Assembly: GCA_947179485.1 (NCBI GenBank)
Contig: OX359246.1
Coordinates: forward strand, 13,516,001 to 13,580,000
Length of the DNA stretch: 64,000 nucleotides
Direction of reading: 5' to 3'
Origin: Allacma fusca
Lineage: Eukaryota; Arthropoda; Collembola; Symphypleona; Sminthuridae
Position 1 is the stretch's first letter, and every line of letters begins with the position of its first letter. Positions 13,801-26,015 of this stretch are shown piece by piece. Below the pieces are notes generated by a model. The model had not been told where the DNA came from. It worked only from the letters and a program-made list of their open reading frames with translations, and did no database searches. The translations under genes were made by a program, and so were the position numbers.

Positions 13801-16800
13801 TGAAACCACAACAACTACCACAAGTACTACGCCAAGTACTACTACTTCGACCACTCCTGAAACCACAACAACTACCACAAGTACTACGCCAAGTACTACT
13901 ACTTCGACCACTCCTGAAACCACAACAACTACCACAAGTACTACGCCAAGTACTACTACTTCGACCACTCCTGAAACCACAACAACTACCACAAGTACTA
14001 CGCCAAGTACTACTACTTCGACCACTCCTGAAACCACAACAACTACCACAAGTACTACGCCAAGTACTACTACTTCGACCACTCCTGAAACCACAACAAC
14101 TACCACAAGTACTACGCCAAGTACTACTACTTCGACCACTCCTGAAACCACAACAACTACCACAAGTACTACGCCAAGTACTACTACTTCGACCACTCCT
14201 GAAACCACAACAACTACCACAAGTACTACGCCAAGTACTACTACTTCGACCACTCCTGAAACCACAACAACTACCACAAGTACTACGCCAAGTACTACTA
14301 CTTCGACCACTCCTGAAACCACAACAACTACCACAAGTACTACGCCAAGTACTACTACTTCGACCACTCCTGAAACCACAACAACTACCACAAGTACTAC
14401 GCCAAGTACTACTACTTCGACCACTCCTGAAACCACAACAACTACCACAAGTACTACGCCAAGTACTACTACTTCGACCACTCCTGAAACCACAACAACT
14501 ACCACAAGTACTACGCCAAGTACTACTACTTCGACCACTCTGAAACCACAACAACTACCACAAGTACTACGCCAAGTACTACTACTTCGACCACTCCTGA
14601 AACCACAACAACTACCACAAGTACTACGCAAGTACTACTACTTCGACCACTCCTGAAACCACAACAACTACCACAAGTACTACGCCAAGTACTACTACTT
14701 CGACCACTCCTGAAACCACAACAACTACCACAAGTACTACGCCAAGTACTACTACTTCGACCACTCCTGAAACCACAACAACTACCACAAGTACTACGCC
14801 AAGTACTACTACACTACTTCGACCACTCCTGAAACCACAACAACTACCACAAGTACTACGCCAAGTACTACTACTTCGACCACTCCTGAAACCACAACAA
14901 CTACCACAAGTACTACGCCAAGTACTACTACTTCGACCACTCCTGAAACCACAACAACTACCACAAGTACTACGCCAAGTACTACTACTTCGACCACTCC
15001 TGAAACCACAACAACTACCACAAGTACTACGCCAAGTACTACTACTTCGACCACTCCTGAAACCACAACAACTACCACAAGTACTACGCCAAGTACTACT
15101 ACTTCGACCACTCCTGAAACCACAACAACTACCACAAGTACTACGCCAAGTACTACTACTTCGACCACTCCTGAAACCACAACAACTACCACAAGTACTA
15201 CGCCAAGTACTACTACTTCGACCACTCCTGAAACCACAACAACTACCACAAGTACTACGCCAAGTACTACTACTTCGACCACTCCTGAAACCACAACAAC
15301 TACCACAAGTACTACGCCAAGTACTACTACTTCGACCACTCCTGAAACCACAACAACTACCACAAGTACTACGCCAAGTACTACTACTTCGACCACTCCT
15401 GAAACCACAACAACTACCACAAGTACTACGCCAAGTACTACTACTTCGACCACTCCTGAAACCACAACAACTACCACAAGTACTACGCCAAGTACTACTA
15501 CTTCGACCACTCCTGAAACCACAACAACTACCACAAGTACTACGCCAAGTACTACTACTTCGACCACTCCTGAAACCACAACAACTACCACAAGTACTAC
15601 GCCAAGTACTACTACTTCGACCACTCCTGAAACCACAACAACTACCACAAGTACTACGCCAAGTACTACTACTTCGACCACTCCTGAAACCACAACAACT
15701 ACCACAAGTACTACGCCAAGTACTACTACTTCGACCACTCCTGAAACCACAACAACTACCACAAGTACTACGCCAAGTACTACTACTTCGACCACTCCTG
15801 AAACCACAACAACTACCACAAGTACTACGCCAAGTACTACTACTTCGACCACTCCTGAAACCACAACAACTACCACAAGTACTACGCCAAGTACTACTAC
15901 TTCGACCACTCCTGAAACCACAACAACTACCACAAGTACTACGCCAAGTACTACTACTTCGACCACTCCTGAAACCACAACAACTACCACAAGTACTACG
16001 CCAAGTACTACTACTTCGACCACTCCTGAAACCACAACAACTACCACAAGTACTACGCCAAGTACTACTACTTCGACCACTCCTGAAACCACAACAACTA
16101 CCACAAGTACTACGCCAAGTACTACTACTTCGACCACTCCTGAAACCACAACAACTACCACAAGTACTACGCCAAGTACTACTACTTCGACCACTCCTGA
16201 AACCACAACAACTACCACAAGTACTACGCCAAGTACTACTACTTCGACCACTCCTGAAACCACAACAACTACCACAAGTACTACGCCAAGTACTACTACT
16301 TCGACCACTCCTGAAACCACAACAACTACCACAAGTACTACGCCAAGTACTACTACTTCGACCACTCCTGAAACCACAACAACTACCACAAGTACTACGC
16401 CAAGTACTACTACTTCGACCACTCCTGAAACCACAACAACTACCACAAGTACTACGCCAAGTACTACTACTTCGACCACTCCTGAAACCACAACAACTAC
16501 CACAAGTACTACGCCAAGTACTACTACTTNNNNNNNNNNNNNNNNNNNNNNNNNNNNNNNNNNNNNNNNNNNNNNNNNNNNNNNNNNNNNNNNNNNNNNN
16601 NNNNNNNNNNNNNNNNNNNNNNNNNNNNNNNNNNNNNNNNNNNNNNNNNNNNNNNNNNNNNNNNNNNNNNNNNNNNNNNNNNNNNNNNNNNNNNNNNNNN
16701 NNNNNNNNNNNNNNNNNNNNNNNNNNNNNCCACTCCTGAAACCACAACAACTACCACAAGTACTACGCCAAGTACTACTACTTCGACCACTCCTGAAACC

Positions 16801-19800
16801 ACAACAACTACCACAAGTACTACGCCAAGTACTACTACTTCGACCACTCCTGAAACCACAACAACTACCACAAGTACTACGCCAAGTACTACTACTTCGA
16901 CCACTCCTGAAACCACAACAACTACCACAAGTACTACGCCAAGTACTACTACTTCGACCACTCCTGAAACCACAACAACTACCACAAGTACTACGCCAAG
17001 TACTACTACTTCGACCACTCCTGAAACCACAACAACTACCACAAGTACTACGCCAAGTACTACTACTTCGACCACTCCTGAAACCACAACAACTACCACA
17101 AGTACTACGCCAAGTACTACTACTTCGACCACTCCTGAAACCACAACAACTACCACAAGTACTACGCCAAGTACTACTACTTCGACCACTCCTGAAACCA
17201 CAACAACTACCACAAGTACTACGCCAAGTACTACTACTTCGACCACTCCTGAAACCACAACAACTACCACAAGTACTACGCCAAGTACTACTACTTCGAC
17301 CACTCCTGAAACCACAACAACTACCACAAGTACTACGCCAAGTACTACTACTTCGACCACTCCTGAAACCACAACAACTACCACAAGTACTACGCCAAGT
17401 ACTACTACTTCGACCACTCCTGAAACCACAACAACTACCACAAGTACTACGCCAAGTACTACTACTTCGACCACTCCTGAAACCACAACAACTACCACAA
17501 GTACTACGCCAAGTACTACTACTTCGACCACTCCTGAAACCACAACAACTACCACAAGTACTACGCCAAGTACTACTACTTCGACCACTCCTGAAACCAC
17601 AACAACTACCACAAGTACTACGCCAAGTACTACTACTTCGACCACTCCTGAAACCACAACAACTACCACAAGTACTACGCCAAGTACTACTACTTCGACC
17701 ACTCCTGAAACCACAACAACTACCACAAGTACTACGCCAAGTACTACTACTTCGACCACTCCTGAAACCACAACAACTACCACAAGTACTACGCCAAGTA
17801 CTACTACTTCGACCACTCCTGAAACCACAACAACTACCACAAGTACTACGCCAAGTACTACTACTTCGACCACTCCTGAAACCACAACAACTACCACAAG
17901 TACTACGCCAAGTACTACTACTTCGACCACTCCTGAAACCACAACAACTACCACAAGTACTACGCCAAGTACTACTACTTCGACCACTCCTGAAACCACA
18001 ACAACTACCACAAGTACTACGCCAAGTACTACTACTTCGACCACTCCTGAAACCACAACAACTACCACAAGTACTACGCCAAGTACTACTACTTCGACCA
18101 CTCCTGAAACCACAACAACTACCACAAGTACTACGCCAAGTACTACTACTTCGACCACTCCTGAAACCACAACAACTACCACAAGTACTACGCCAAGTAC
18201 TACTACTTCGACCACTCCTGAAACCACAACAACTACCACAAGTACTACGCCAAGTACTACTACTTCGACCACTCCTGAAACCACAACAACTACCACAAGT
18301 ACTACGCCAAGTACTACTACTTCGACCACTCCTGAAACCACAACAACTACCACAAGTACTACGCCAAGTACTACTACTTCGACCACTCCTGAAACCACAA
18401 CAACTACCACAAGTACTACGCCAAGTACTACTACTTCGACCACTCCTGAAACCACAACAACTACCACAAGTACTACGCCAAGTACTACTACTTCGACCAC
18501 TCCTGAAACCACAACAACTACCACAAGTACTACGCCAAGTACTACTACTTCGACCACTCCTGAAACCACAACAACTACCACAAGTACTACGCCAAGTACT
18601 ACTACTTCGACCACTCCTGAAACCACAACAACTACCACAAGTACTACGCCAAGTACTACTACTTCGACCACTCCTGAAACCACAACAACTACCACAAGTA
18701 CTACGCCAAGTACTACTACTTCGACCACTCCTGAAACCACAACAACTACCACAAGTACTACGCCAAGTACTACTACTTCGACCACTCCTGAAACCACAAC
18801 AACTACCACAAGTACTACGCCAAGTACTACTACTTCGACCACTCCTGAAACCACAACAACTACCACAAGTACTACGCCAAGTACTACTACTTCGACCACT
18901 CCTGAAACCACAACAACTACCACAAGTACTACGCCAAGTACTACTACTTCGACCACTCCTGAAACCACAACAACTACCACAAGTACTACGCCAAGTACTA
19001 CTACTTCGACCACTCCTGAAACCACAACAACTACCACAAGTACTACGCCAAGTACTACTACTTCGACCACTCCTGAAACCACAACAACTACCACAAGTAC
19101 TACGCCAAGTACTACTACTTCGACCACTCCTGAAACCACAACAACTACCACAAGTACTACGCCAAGTACTACTACTTCGACCACTCCTGAAACCACAACA
19201 ACTACCACAAGTACTACGCCAAGTACTACTACTTCGACCACTCCTGAAACCACAACAACTACCACAAGTACTACGCCAAGTACTACTACTTCGACCACTC
19301 CTGAAACCACAACAACTACCACAAGTACTACGCCAAGTACTACTACTTCGACCACTCCTGAAACCACAACAACTACCACAAGTACTACGCCAAGTACTAC
19401 TACTTCGACCACTCCTGAAACCACAACAACTACCACAAGTACTACGCCAAGTACTACTACTTCGACCACTCCTGAAACCACAACAACTACCACAAGTACT
19501 ACGCCAAGTACTACTACTTCGACCACTCCTGAAACCACAACAACTACCACAAGTACTACGCCAAGTACTACTACTTCGACCACTCCTGAAACCACAACAA
19601 CTACCACAAGTACTACGCCAAGTACTACTACTTCGACCACTCCTGAAACCACAACAACTACCACAAGTACTACGCCAAGTACTACTACTTCGACCACTCC
19701 TGAAACCACAACAACTACCACAAGTACTACGCCAAGTACTACTACTTCGACCACTCCTGAAACCACAACAACTACCACAAGTACTACGCCAAGTACTACT

Positions 19801-22800
19801 ACTTCGACCACTCCTGAAACCACAACAACTACCACAAGTACTACGCCAAGTACTACTACTTCGACCACTCCTGAAACCACAACAACTACCACAAGTACTA
19901 CGCCAAGTACTACTACTTCGACCACTCCTGAAACCACAACAACTACCACAAGTACTACGCCAAGTACTACTACTTCGACCACTCCTGAAACCACAACAAC
20001 TACCACAAGTACTACGCCAAGTACTACTACTTCGACCACTCCTGAAACCACAACAACTACCACAAGTACTACGCCAAGTACTACTACTTCGACCACTCCT
20101 GAAACCACAACAACTACCACAAGTACTACGCCAAGTACTACTACTTCGACCACTCCTGAAACCACAACAACTACCACAAGTACTACGCCAAGTACTACTA
20201 CTTCGACCACTCCTGAAACCACAACAACTACCACAAGTACTACGCCAAGTACTACTACTTCGACCACTCCTGAAACCACAACAACTACCACAAGTACTAC
20301 GCCAAGTACTACTACTTCGACCACTCCTGAAACCACAACAACTACCACAAGTACTACGCCAAGTACTACTACTTCGACCACTCCTGAAACCACAACAACT
20401 ACCACAAGTACTACGCCAAGTACTACTACTTCGACCACTCCTGAAACCACAACAACTACCACAAGTACTACGCCAAGTACTACTACTTCGACCACTCCTG
20501 AAACCACAACAACTACCACAAGTACTACGCCAAGTACTACTACTTCGACCACTCCTGAAACCACAACAACTACCACAAGTACTACGCCAAGTACTACTAC
20601 TTCGACCACTCCTGAAACCACAACAACTACCACAAGTACTACGCCAAGTACTACTACTTCGACCACTCCTGAAACCACAACAACTACCACAAGTACTACG
20701 CCAAGTACTACTACTTCGACCACTCCTGAAACCACAACAACTACCACAAGTACTACGCCAAGTACTACTACTTCGACCACTCCTGAAACCACAACAACTA
20801 CCACAAGTACTACGCCAAGTACTACTACTTCGACCACTCCTGAAACCACAACAACTACCACAAGTACTACGCCAAGTACTACTACTTCGACCACTCCTGA
20901 AACCACAACAACTACCACAAGTACTACGCCAAGTACTACTACTTCGACCACTCCTGAAACCACAACAACTACCACAAGTACTACGCCAAGTACTACTACT
21001 TCGACCACTCCTGAAACCACAACAACTACCACAAGTACTACGCCAAGTACTACTACTTCGACCACTCCTGAAACCACAACAACTACCACAAGTACTACGC
21101 CAAGTACTACTACTTCGACCACTCCTGAAACCACAACAACTACCACAAGTACTACGCCAAGTACTACTACTTCGACCACTCCTGAAACCACAACAACTAC
21201 CACAAGTACTACGCCAAGTACTACTACTTCGACCACTCCTGAAACCACAACAACTACCACAAGTACTACGCCAAGTACTACTACTTCGACCACTCCTGAA
21301 ACCACAACAACTACCACAAGTACTACGCCAAGTACTACTACTTCGACCACTCCTGAAACCACAACAACTACCACAAGTACTACGCCAAGTACTACTACTT
21401 CGACCACTCCTGAAACCACAACAACTACCACAAGTACTACGCCAAGTACTACTACTTCGACCACTCCTGAAACCACAACAACTACCACAAGTACTACGCC
21501 AAGTACTACTACTTCGACCACTCCTGAAACCACAACAACTACCACAAGTACTACGCCAAGTACTACTACTTCGACCACTCCTGAAACCACAACAACTACC
21601 ACAAGTACTACGCCAAGTACTACTACTTCGACCACTCCTGAAACCACAACAACTACCACAAGTACTACGCCAAGTACTACTACTTCGACCACTCCTGAAA
21701 CCACAACAACTACCACAAGTACTACGCCAAGTACTACTACTTCGACCACTCCTGAAACCACAACAACTACCACAAGTACTACGCCAAGTACTACTACTTC
21801 GACCACTCCTGAAACCACAACAACTACCACAAGTACTACGCCAAGTACTACTACTTCGACCACTCCTGAAACCACAACAACTACCACAAGTACTACGCCA
21901 AGTACTACTACTTCGACCACTCCTGAAACCACAACAACTACCACAAGTACTACGCCAAGTACTACTACTTCGACCACTCCTGAAACCACAACAACTACCA
22001 CAAGTACTACGCCAAGTACTACTACTTCGACCACTCCTGAAACCACAACAACTACCACAAGTACTACGCCAAGTACTACTACTTCGACCACTCCTGAAAC
22101 CACAACAACTACCACAAGTACTACGCCAAGTACTACTACTTCGACCACTCCTGAAACCACAACAACTACCACAAGTACTACGCCAAGTACTACTACTTCG
22201 ACCACTCCTGAAACCACAACAACTACCACAAGTACTACGCCAAGTACTACTACTTCGACCACTCCTGAAACCACAACAACTACCACAAGTACTACGCCAA
22301 GTACTACTACTTCGACCACTCCTGAAACCACAACAACTACCACAAGTACTACGCCAAGTACTACTACTTCGACCACTCCTGAAACCACAACAACTACCAC
22401 AAGTACTACGCCAAGTACTACTACTTCGACCACTCCTGAAACCACAACAACTACCACAAGTACTACGCCAAGTACTACTACTTCGACCACTCCTGAAACC
22501 ACAACAACTACCACAAGTACTACGCCAAGTACTACTACTTCGACCACTCCTGAAACCACAACAACTACCACAAGTACTACGCCAAGTACTACTACTTCGA
22601 CCACTCCTGAAACCACAACAACTACCACAAGTACTACGCCAAGTACTACTACTTCGACCACTCCTGAAACCACAACAACTACCACAAGTACTACGCCAAG
22701 TACTACTACTTCGACCACTCCTGAAACCACAACAACTACCACAAGTACTACGCCAAGTACTACTACTTCGACCACTCCTGAAACCACAACAACTACCACA

Positions 22801-25305
22801 AGTACTACGCCAAGTACTACTACTTCGACCACTCCTGAAACCACAACAACTACCACAAGTACTACGCCAAGTACTACTACTTCGACCACTCCTGAAACCA
22901 CAACAACTACCACAAGTACTACGCCAAGTACTACTACTTCGACCACTCCTGAAACCACAACAACTACCACAAGTACTACGCCAAGTACTACTACTTCGAC
23001 CACTCCTGAAACCACAACAACTACCACAAGTACTACGCCAAGTACTACTACTTCGACCACTCCTGAAACCACAACAACTACCACAAGTACTACGCCAAGT
23101 ACTACTACTTCGACCACTCCTGAAACCACAACAACTACCACAAGTACTACGCCAAGTACTACTACTTCGACCACTCCTGAAACCACAACAACTACCACAA
23201 GTACTACGCCAAGTACTACTACTTCGACCACTCCTGAAACCACAACAACTACCACAAGTACTACGCCAAGTACTACTACTTCGACCACTCCTGAAACCAC
23301 AACAACTACCACAAGTACTACGCCAAGTACTACTACTTCGACCACTCCTGAAACCACAACAACTACCACAAGTACTACGCCAAGTACTACTACTTCGACC
23401 ACTCCTGAAACCACAACAACTACCACAAGTACTACGCCAAGTACTACTACTTCGACCACTCCTGAAACCACAACAACTACCACAAGTACTACGCCAAGTA
23501 CTACTACTTCGACCACTCCTGAAACCACAACAACTACCACAAGTACTACGCCAAGTACTACCTCGGGGGTTCCATGTAGTCCGTTTGTTTGTACTCAAAT
23601 GGGGCATTTCGCGGATCCGGACATTGGAACTATGTACCACGTTTGCCAGTATACAGGTTCAGGTTTTATTGATCACAAAATGCAGTGCCCAACTAACACT
23701 GTTTATTGTACCGAATCAGTTTCTTGTCAGTATAATATTAGTTGTCCTTTTATTCCCCGTGATTGTGGTACCGATGATACAACTTCACCTACGTCAACGA
23801 CGGTATCAGATGAATTTACTTGTGTCGAAGATGGAGTCTTTAGTGATCCTTGGAATTGCAGCTTATTTCACGTGTGTTTTCATGATAACGTGGGCTACAA
23901 AGATTATACATTAGTTTGTCCCACTGGAACTAATTTTTGTGATGCAAAGAAAATGTGCGAGTATGAGGAAATATGTCCTTGCAGTGTAACAACCGCAACA
24001 ACTATGTCTTCAACGGTCACAACACCGAGCAGTTCTACTACGACTTCGTCGTCTAGCACAAATACGACCCCAGCCCCGTCAACTTCAACAAGTAGTACAA
24101 CGGGAGGCACAGAAACAACCCCGGAAGAGTTTAGTTGTTCCGAATCTGGACACTTCCCAGATCCTAACAATTGTTCTTTGTACCACATCTGCTCTGGATC
24201 AAGTGGTGACTGGATGGATACTGTAAAGACATGCCCCTCTGGTACAGTATACTGCGTCGCTAGAACGGCATGTTATTATGAATCACTTTGTCCCTGCAAT
24301 TCAACAAGTACCACTCCCGTTATGTCCAGTACTACCACCACACCGACCACAACGCTTACTACAGCGGCTACACCAGCCCCGACTACAACTTCTAGTACTA
24401 CACCAACTACAACGCCTACCACAACAACACCAACTACAACGTCTACCACAACAACACCAACTACAACGCCTACCACAACAACACCAACTACAACGTCTAC
24501 CACAACAACACCAACTACAACGTCTACCACAACAACACCAACTACAACGCCTACCACAACAACACCAACTACAACGCCTACCACAACAACACCAACTACA
24601 ACGCCTACCACAACAACACCAACTACAACGCCTACCACAACAACACCAACTACAACGCCTACCACAACAACACCAACTACAACGCCTACCACAACAACAC
24701 CAACTACAACGCCTACCACAACAACACCAACTACAACGGTTACCACAACAACACCAACTACAACGCCTACCACAACAACACCAACTACAACGCCCACCAC
24801 AACAACAACTACAACGACTACTACCACCACACCGACAACGACTCCTACTACCACCACACCTACCACCACACCGACAACGACTCCTACTACCACCACACCT
24901 ACCACCACACCGACAACGACTCCTACTACCACAACACCAACTACAACGCCTACTAGCACGACACCTACCACCACACCGACAACGACCCCTACTACCACGA
25001 CACCAACTACAACTCCTACAACCACGACACCGACTACAACTCCTACAACCACGACACCAACTACAACTCCTACTACCACGACACCTACCACAACGACAGT
25101 AAGCACTACAACAACTGCTGCGCCGTTTACTTGTTCGCAAGCTGGACACTTCCCAGATCCTCACAATTGTTCAAAATACCACATCTGCTCTGGATCTACC
25201 GGTAATTGGATGGATACAGTAAAGACATGCCCTACTGGCACTGTCTATTGCGTCGCCCAAACGGCATGTTATTATGAATCATTGTGTCCTTGTAATTTGT
25301 CTTAA
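1802..25305 (+). CDS. Giant secreted chitin-binding mucin (peritrophin/insect intestinal mucin type)
   Basis: Three exons: 1802-1834, 4005-4266 and 6154-25305, with GT-AG borders and phases 0 and 1 that join in frame. Exon 1 encodes a start Met, two Lys and a hydrophobic run (MKKVIFLLFIL), a signal peptide. Exon 2 carries a CBM14 (peritrophin-A) domain with six Cys at about residues 48, 61, 67, 81, 92 and 97 and the aromatic CNRYYKCSYW core. Exon 3 opens with an acidic linker (IEEIEEIEEVEES), runs through about 300 Thr/Ser/Pro units of 19 residues, then three more CBM14 domains (about 23575-23766, 23812-23985, 24127-24297), a Thr/Pro block, and a final CBM14 (25123-25296) before TAA. Predicted size is about 6,480 codons with the gap counted as drawn. 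CBM14 proteins bind chitin in peritrophic matrix or cuticle; a dense O-glycan brush held to chitin at both ends is the inferred role. The frame is broken in the assembly at several repeat lesions, described separately. Confidence 0.87.
1835..4004 (+). other. Intron 1 of the mucin gene
   Basis: The donor gtacgt lies directly after the signal-peptide exon and the acceptor is ctttacaaag before GCA ACT GCC. The 2.17 kb between is AT-rich, and I see no gene or recognisable element in it. Confidence 0.7.
4860..5690 (-). pseudogene. Degenerate Tc1/mariner transposase in mucin intron 2
   Basis: Read on the minus strand, pieces in shifting frames match Tc1-family landmarks in the right order. Near 5.55 kb there is a RKNLCCPRYVAKCLQWSRH-like stretch. 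Near 5.33 kb there is CIKPTVGG. Near 5.1 kb there is LDNDSQH, equivalent to the QDNDPKH motif around the second catalytic Asp. Near 5.0 kb there is SAQSPEMNPIESLWDELD with the final Glu, and RIQDLIKARGGATRY then ends in a stop at 4860-4862. The spacing from Asp to Glu fits DD34E enzymes. Several frameshifts and stops make it dead. Boundaries are approximate and I did not find clear terminal inverted repeats. Confidence 0.75.
11290..11783 (+). other. First cluster of frame lesions in the repeat
   Basis: One C is missing from a CC pair at about 11290, 11757 and 11782. Together they remove three bases. Between the first and second lesion the plus frame shifts to the alternative open frame of the unit (Leu/Gln-rich), and the second and third lie in the same unit. 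No stop is met and the Thr frame is restored. This is either a consensus error or a tolerated polymorphism. Confidence 0.85.
11971..14630 (+). other. Second cluster of frame lesions, with in-frame stops
   Basis: One C is missing from a CC pair at about 11971, 14540 and 14629. After the first loss the frame runs open for about 2.5 kb in the Leu/Gln-rich frame, but the loss at 14540 creates TGA at about 14541-14543 and another TGA follows before the third loss restores register. As assembled, the gene is therefore interrupted here. Since all six lesions are the same type in identical units, sequencing or consensus error is the simplest explanation. Confidence 0.85.
14811..14815 (+). other. Five-base insertion in one repeat unit
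   Basis: One unit reads act act aca cta cttcg where all others have act act act tcg, a gain of five bases (an extra actac). It shifts the plus frame until the gap at 16530. It may mark a misjoined read or a local assembly fault. Confidence 0.8.
16530..16729. other. Assembly gap of 200 N inside the array
   Basis: Exactly 200 N. The flanks are ctactactt before and ccactcctgaa after, so if the register holds the true gap should be 3 + 57n bases. 200 does not fit that rule, so the gap size is a placeholder and the array length is unknown. Confidence 0.97.
24391..25107 (+). repeat. Second Thr/Pro coding repeat of the mucin (27-bp units)
   Basis: This block lies inside exon 3. It encodes TTTTPTTTP-like units (27 bp, nine codons), most regular from about 24400 to 24780 and looser towards 25100, where the phrase length varies. 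Ser or Val occasionally replaces Pro. It differs from the 57-bp unit in having no Glu and almost no Ser, and it separates two nearly identical chitin-binding domains. It is a mucin-type O-glycosylation spacer. Confidence 0.9.
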
Positions 25306-25575
25306 ATTTGGAGAGCCTATCAACTGATCTTGTAATTTCGTGCAATTCTCTTTCCATTTAACTTTAAATTCAAGTATTTACCGACATTGACTGAATGGCT
25401 ACACGGCATACGTATTTTATTGCTGCCTTATTTGACTGTATATAAGAAAAAATAATTCCACAAAATTGTTTTCCATTCCAAAATGAACATGCTTTTTACT
25501 TCTCTTTTAACCAATACCATTTTTCGTCAGTCACAACATCCTATTAATTCCTTGATATATCAAACTGAATTACGA

Positions 25576-25581
25576 AATAAA
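25576..25581 (+). promoter_or_regulatory. Candidate poly(A) signal of the mucin gene
   Basis: AATAAA lies about 270 bases after the mucin stop codon and just before the foldback element. It is the first canonical hexamer I see downstream. Confidence 0.4.
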
Positions 25582-25645
25582 ATGTCGCACAGGTTTCGGC
25601 CCAATGCTTGTTAATTAAAATTCTGTTTACGCCAGCAACAAACAA

Positions 25646-26015
25646 ATATATCGTCGCTGAAGAGGCAAAATGGACTAAGTGCAATTTCGATTAAAATCAA
25701 AATGGTCTACATGCAGTTTTACTAAATGCAAAATGGAATAGATGCATCATGTTTTAAAAGCAAAATGGACTACATGCAATTTCGTCTAAAAGCAAAATGG
25801 ACTACATACAATTCGTTTTAAAGCAGAATTGCCTTATGAAAGTATACACACATGTAGACCATTTTGCTTTTAGTGAAAACTGCATGTAGTTCATTTTGCT
25901 TTCAGGAAAGCTTGCAACTATTCCGTTTTGCCTTTAAGGAAAAAGGCATGTAGACCATTTTGCTTCTAGTCGAAATTGCACTTAGTCCATTTTGCCTCTT
26001 CAGCGACGATATATT
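25646..26015. mobile_element. Foldback/MITE-like element with nested tandem units
   Basis: An imperfect palindrome of about 370 bp. The ends tatatcgtcgctgaagagg and the reverse complement of gaggcaaaatgg... match over about 40 bases, and TA dinucleotides lie at both borders. Each arm contains about five units of roughly 32 bp built around gcaaaatggactacatgca, inverted in the right arm. There is no coding capacity. A non-autonomous DNA transposon is likely; the TA flanks fit a Tc1/mariner-type target but do not prove it. Confidence 0.75.

Larger units (their letters stand above)
6216..23568 (+). repeat. 57-bp coding tandem array, about 301 sequenced units
   Basis: The unit is 19 codons, read on the plus strand as TTPETTTTTTSTTPSTTTS. 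By register arithmetic there are 181 units from 6216 to the gap at 16530 and 120 after it, the last one diverging into the unique 3' part of the exon. Apart from six single-base losses and one 5-base gain, I see no substitutions between copies. From 16738 to 23521 the distance is exactly 119 units with no indel. The array is GC-moderate and C/A-rich on the plus strand, unlike the AT-rich flanks. Confidence 0.97.

Noticed and set aside
6216-23568. CRISPR array
   Set aside because: Units are contiguous and identical, with no spacers, in a eukaryotic coding exon.
6122-23640. Minus-strand ORFs of 167 to 2,943 codons across the array
   Set aside because: They are made only of the reverse-complemented 57-bp unit, start and end at repeat borders or lesions, and have no domain. 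The plus frame connects to a signal peptide and chitin-binding domains.
24276-25164. Open frames in other phases over the Thr/Pro block (Val/Gly-rich, Cys/Arg-rich, Gln/Leu-rich)
   Set aside because: They are shadows of the 27-bp coding repeat of the mucin.
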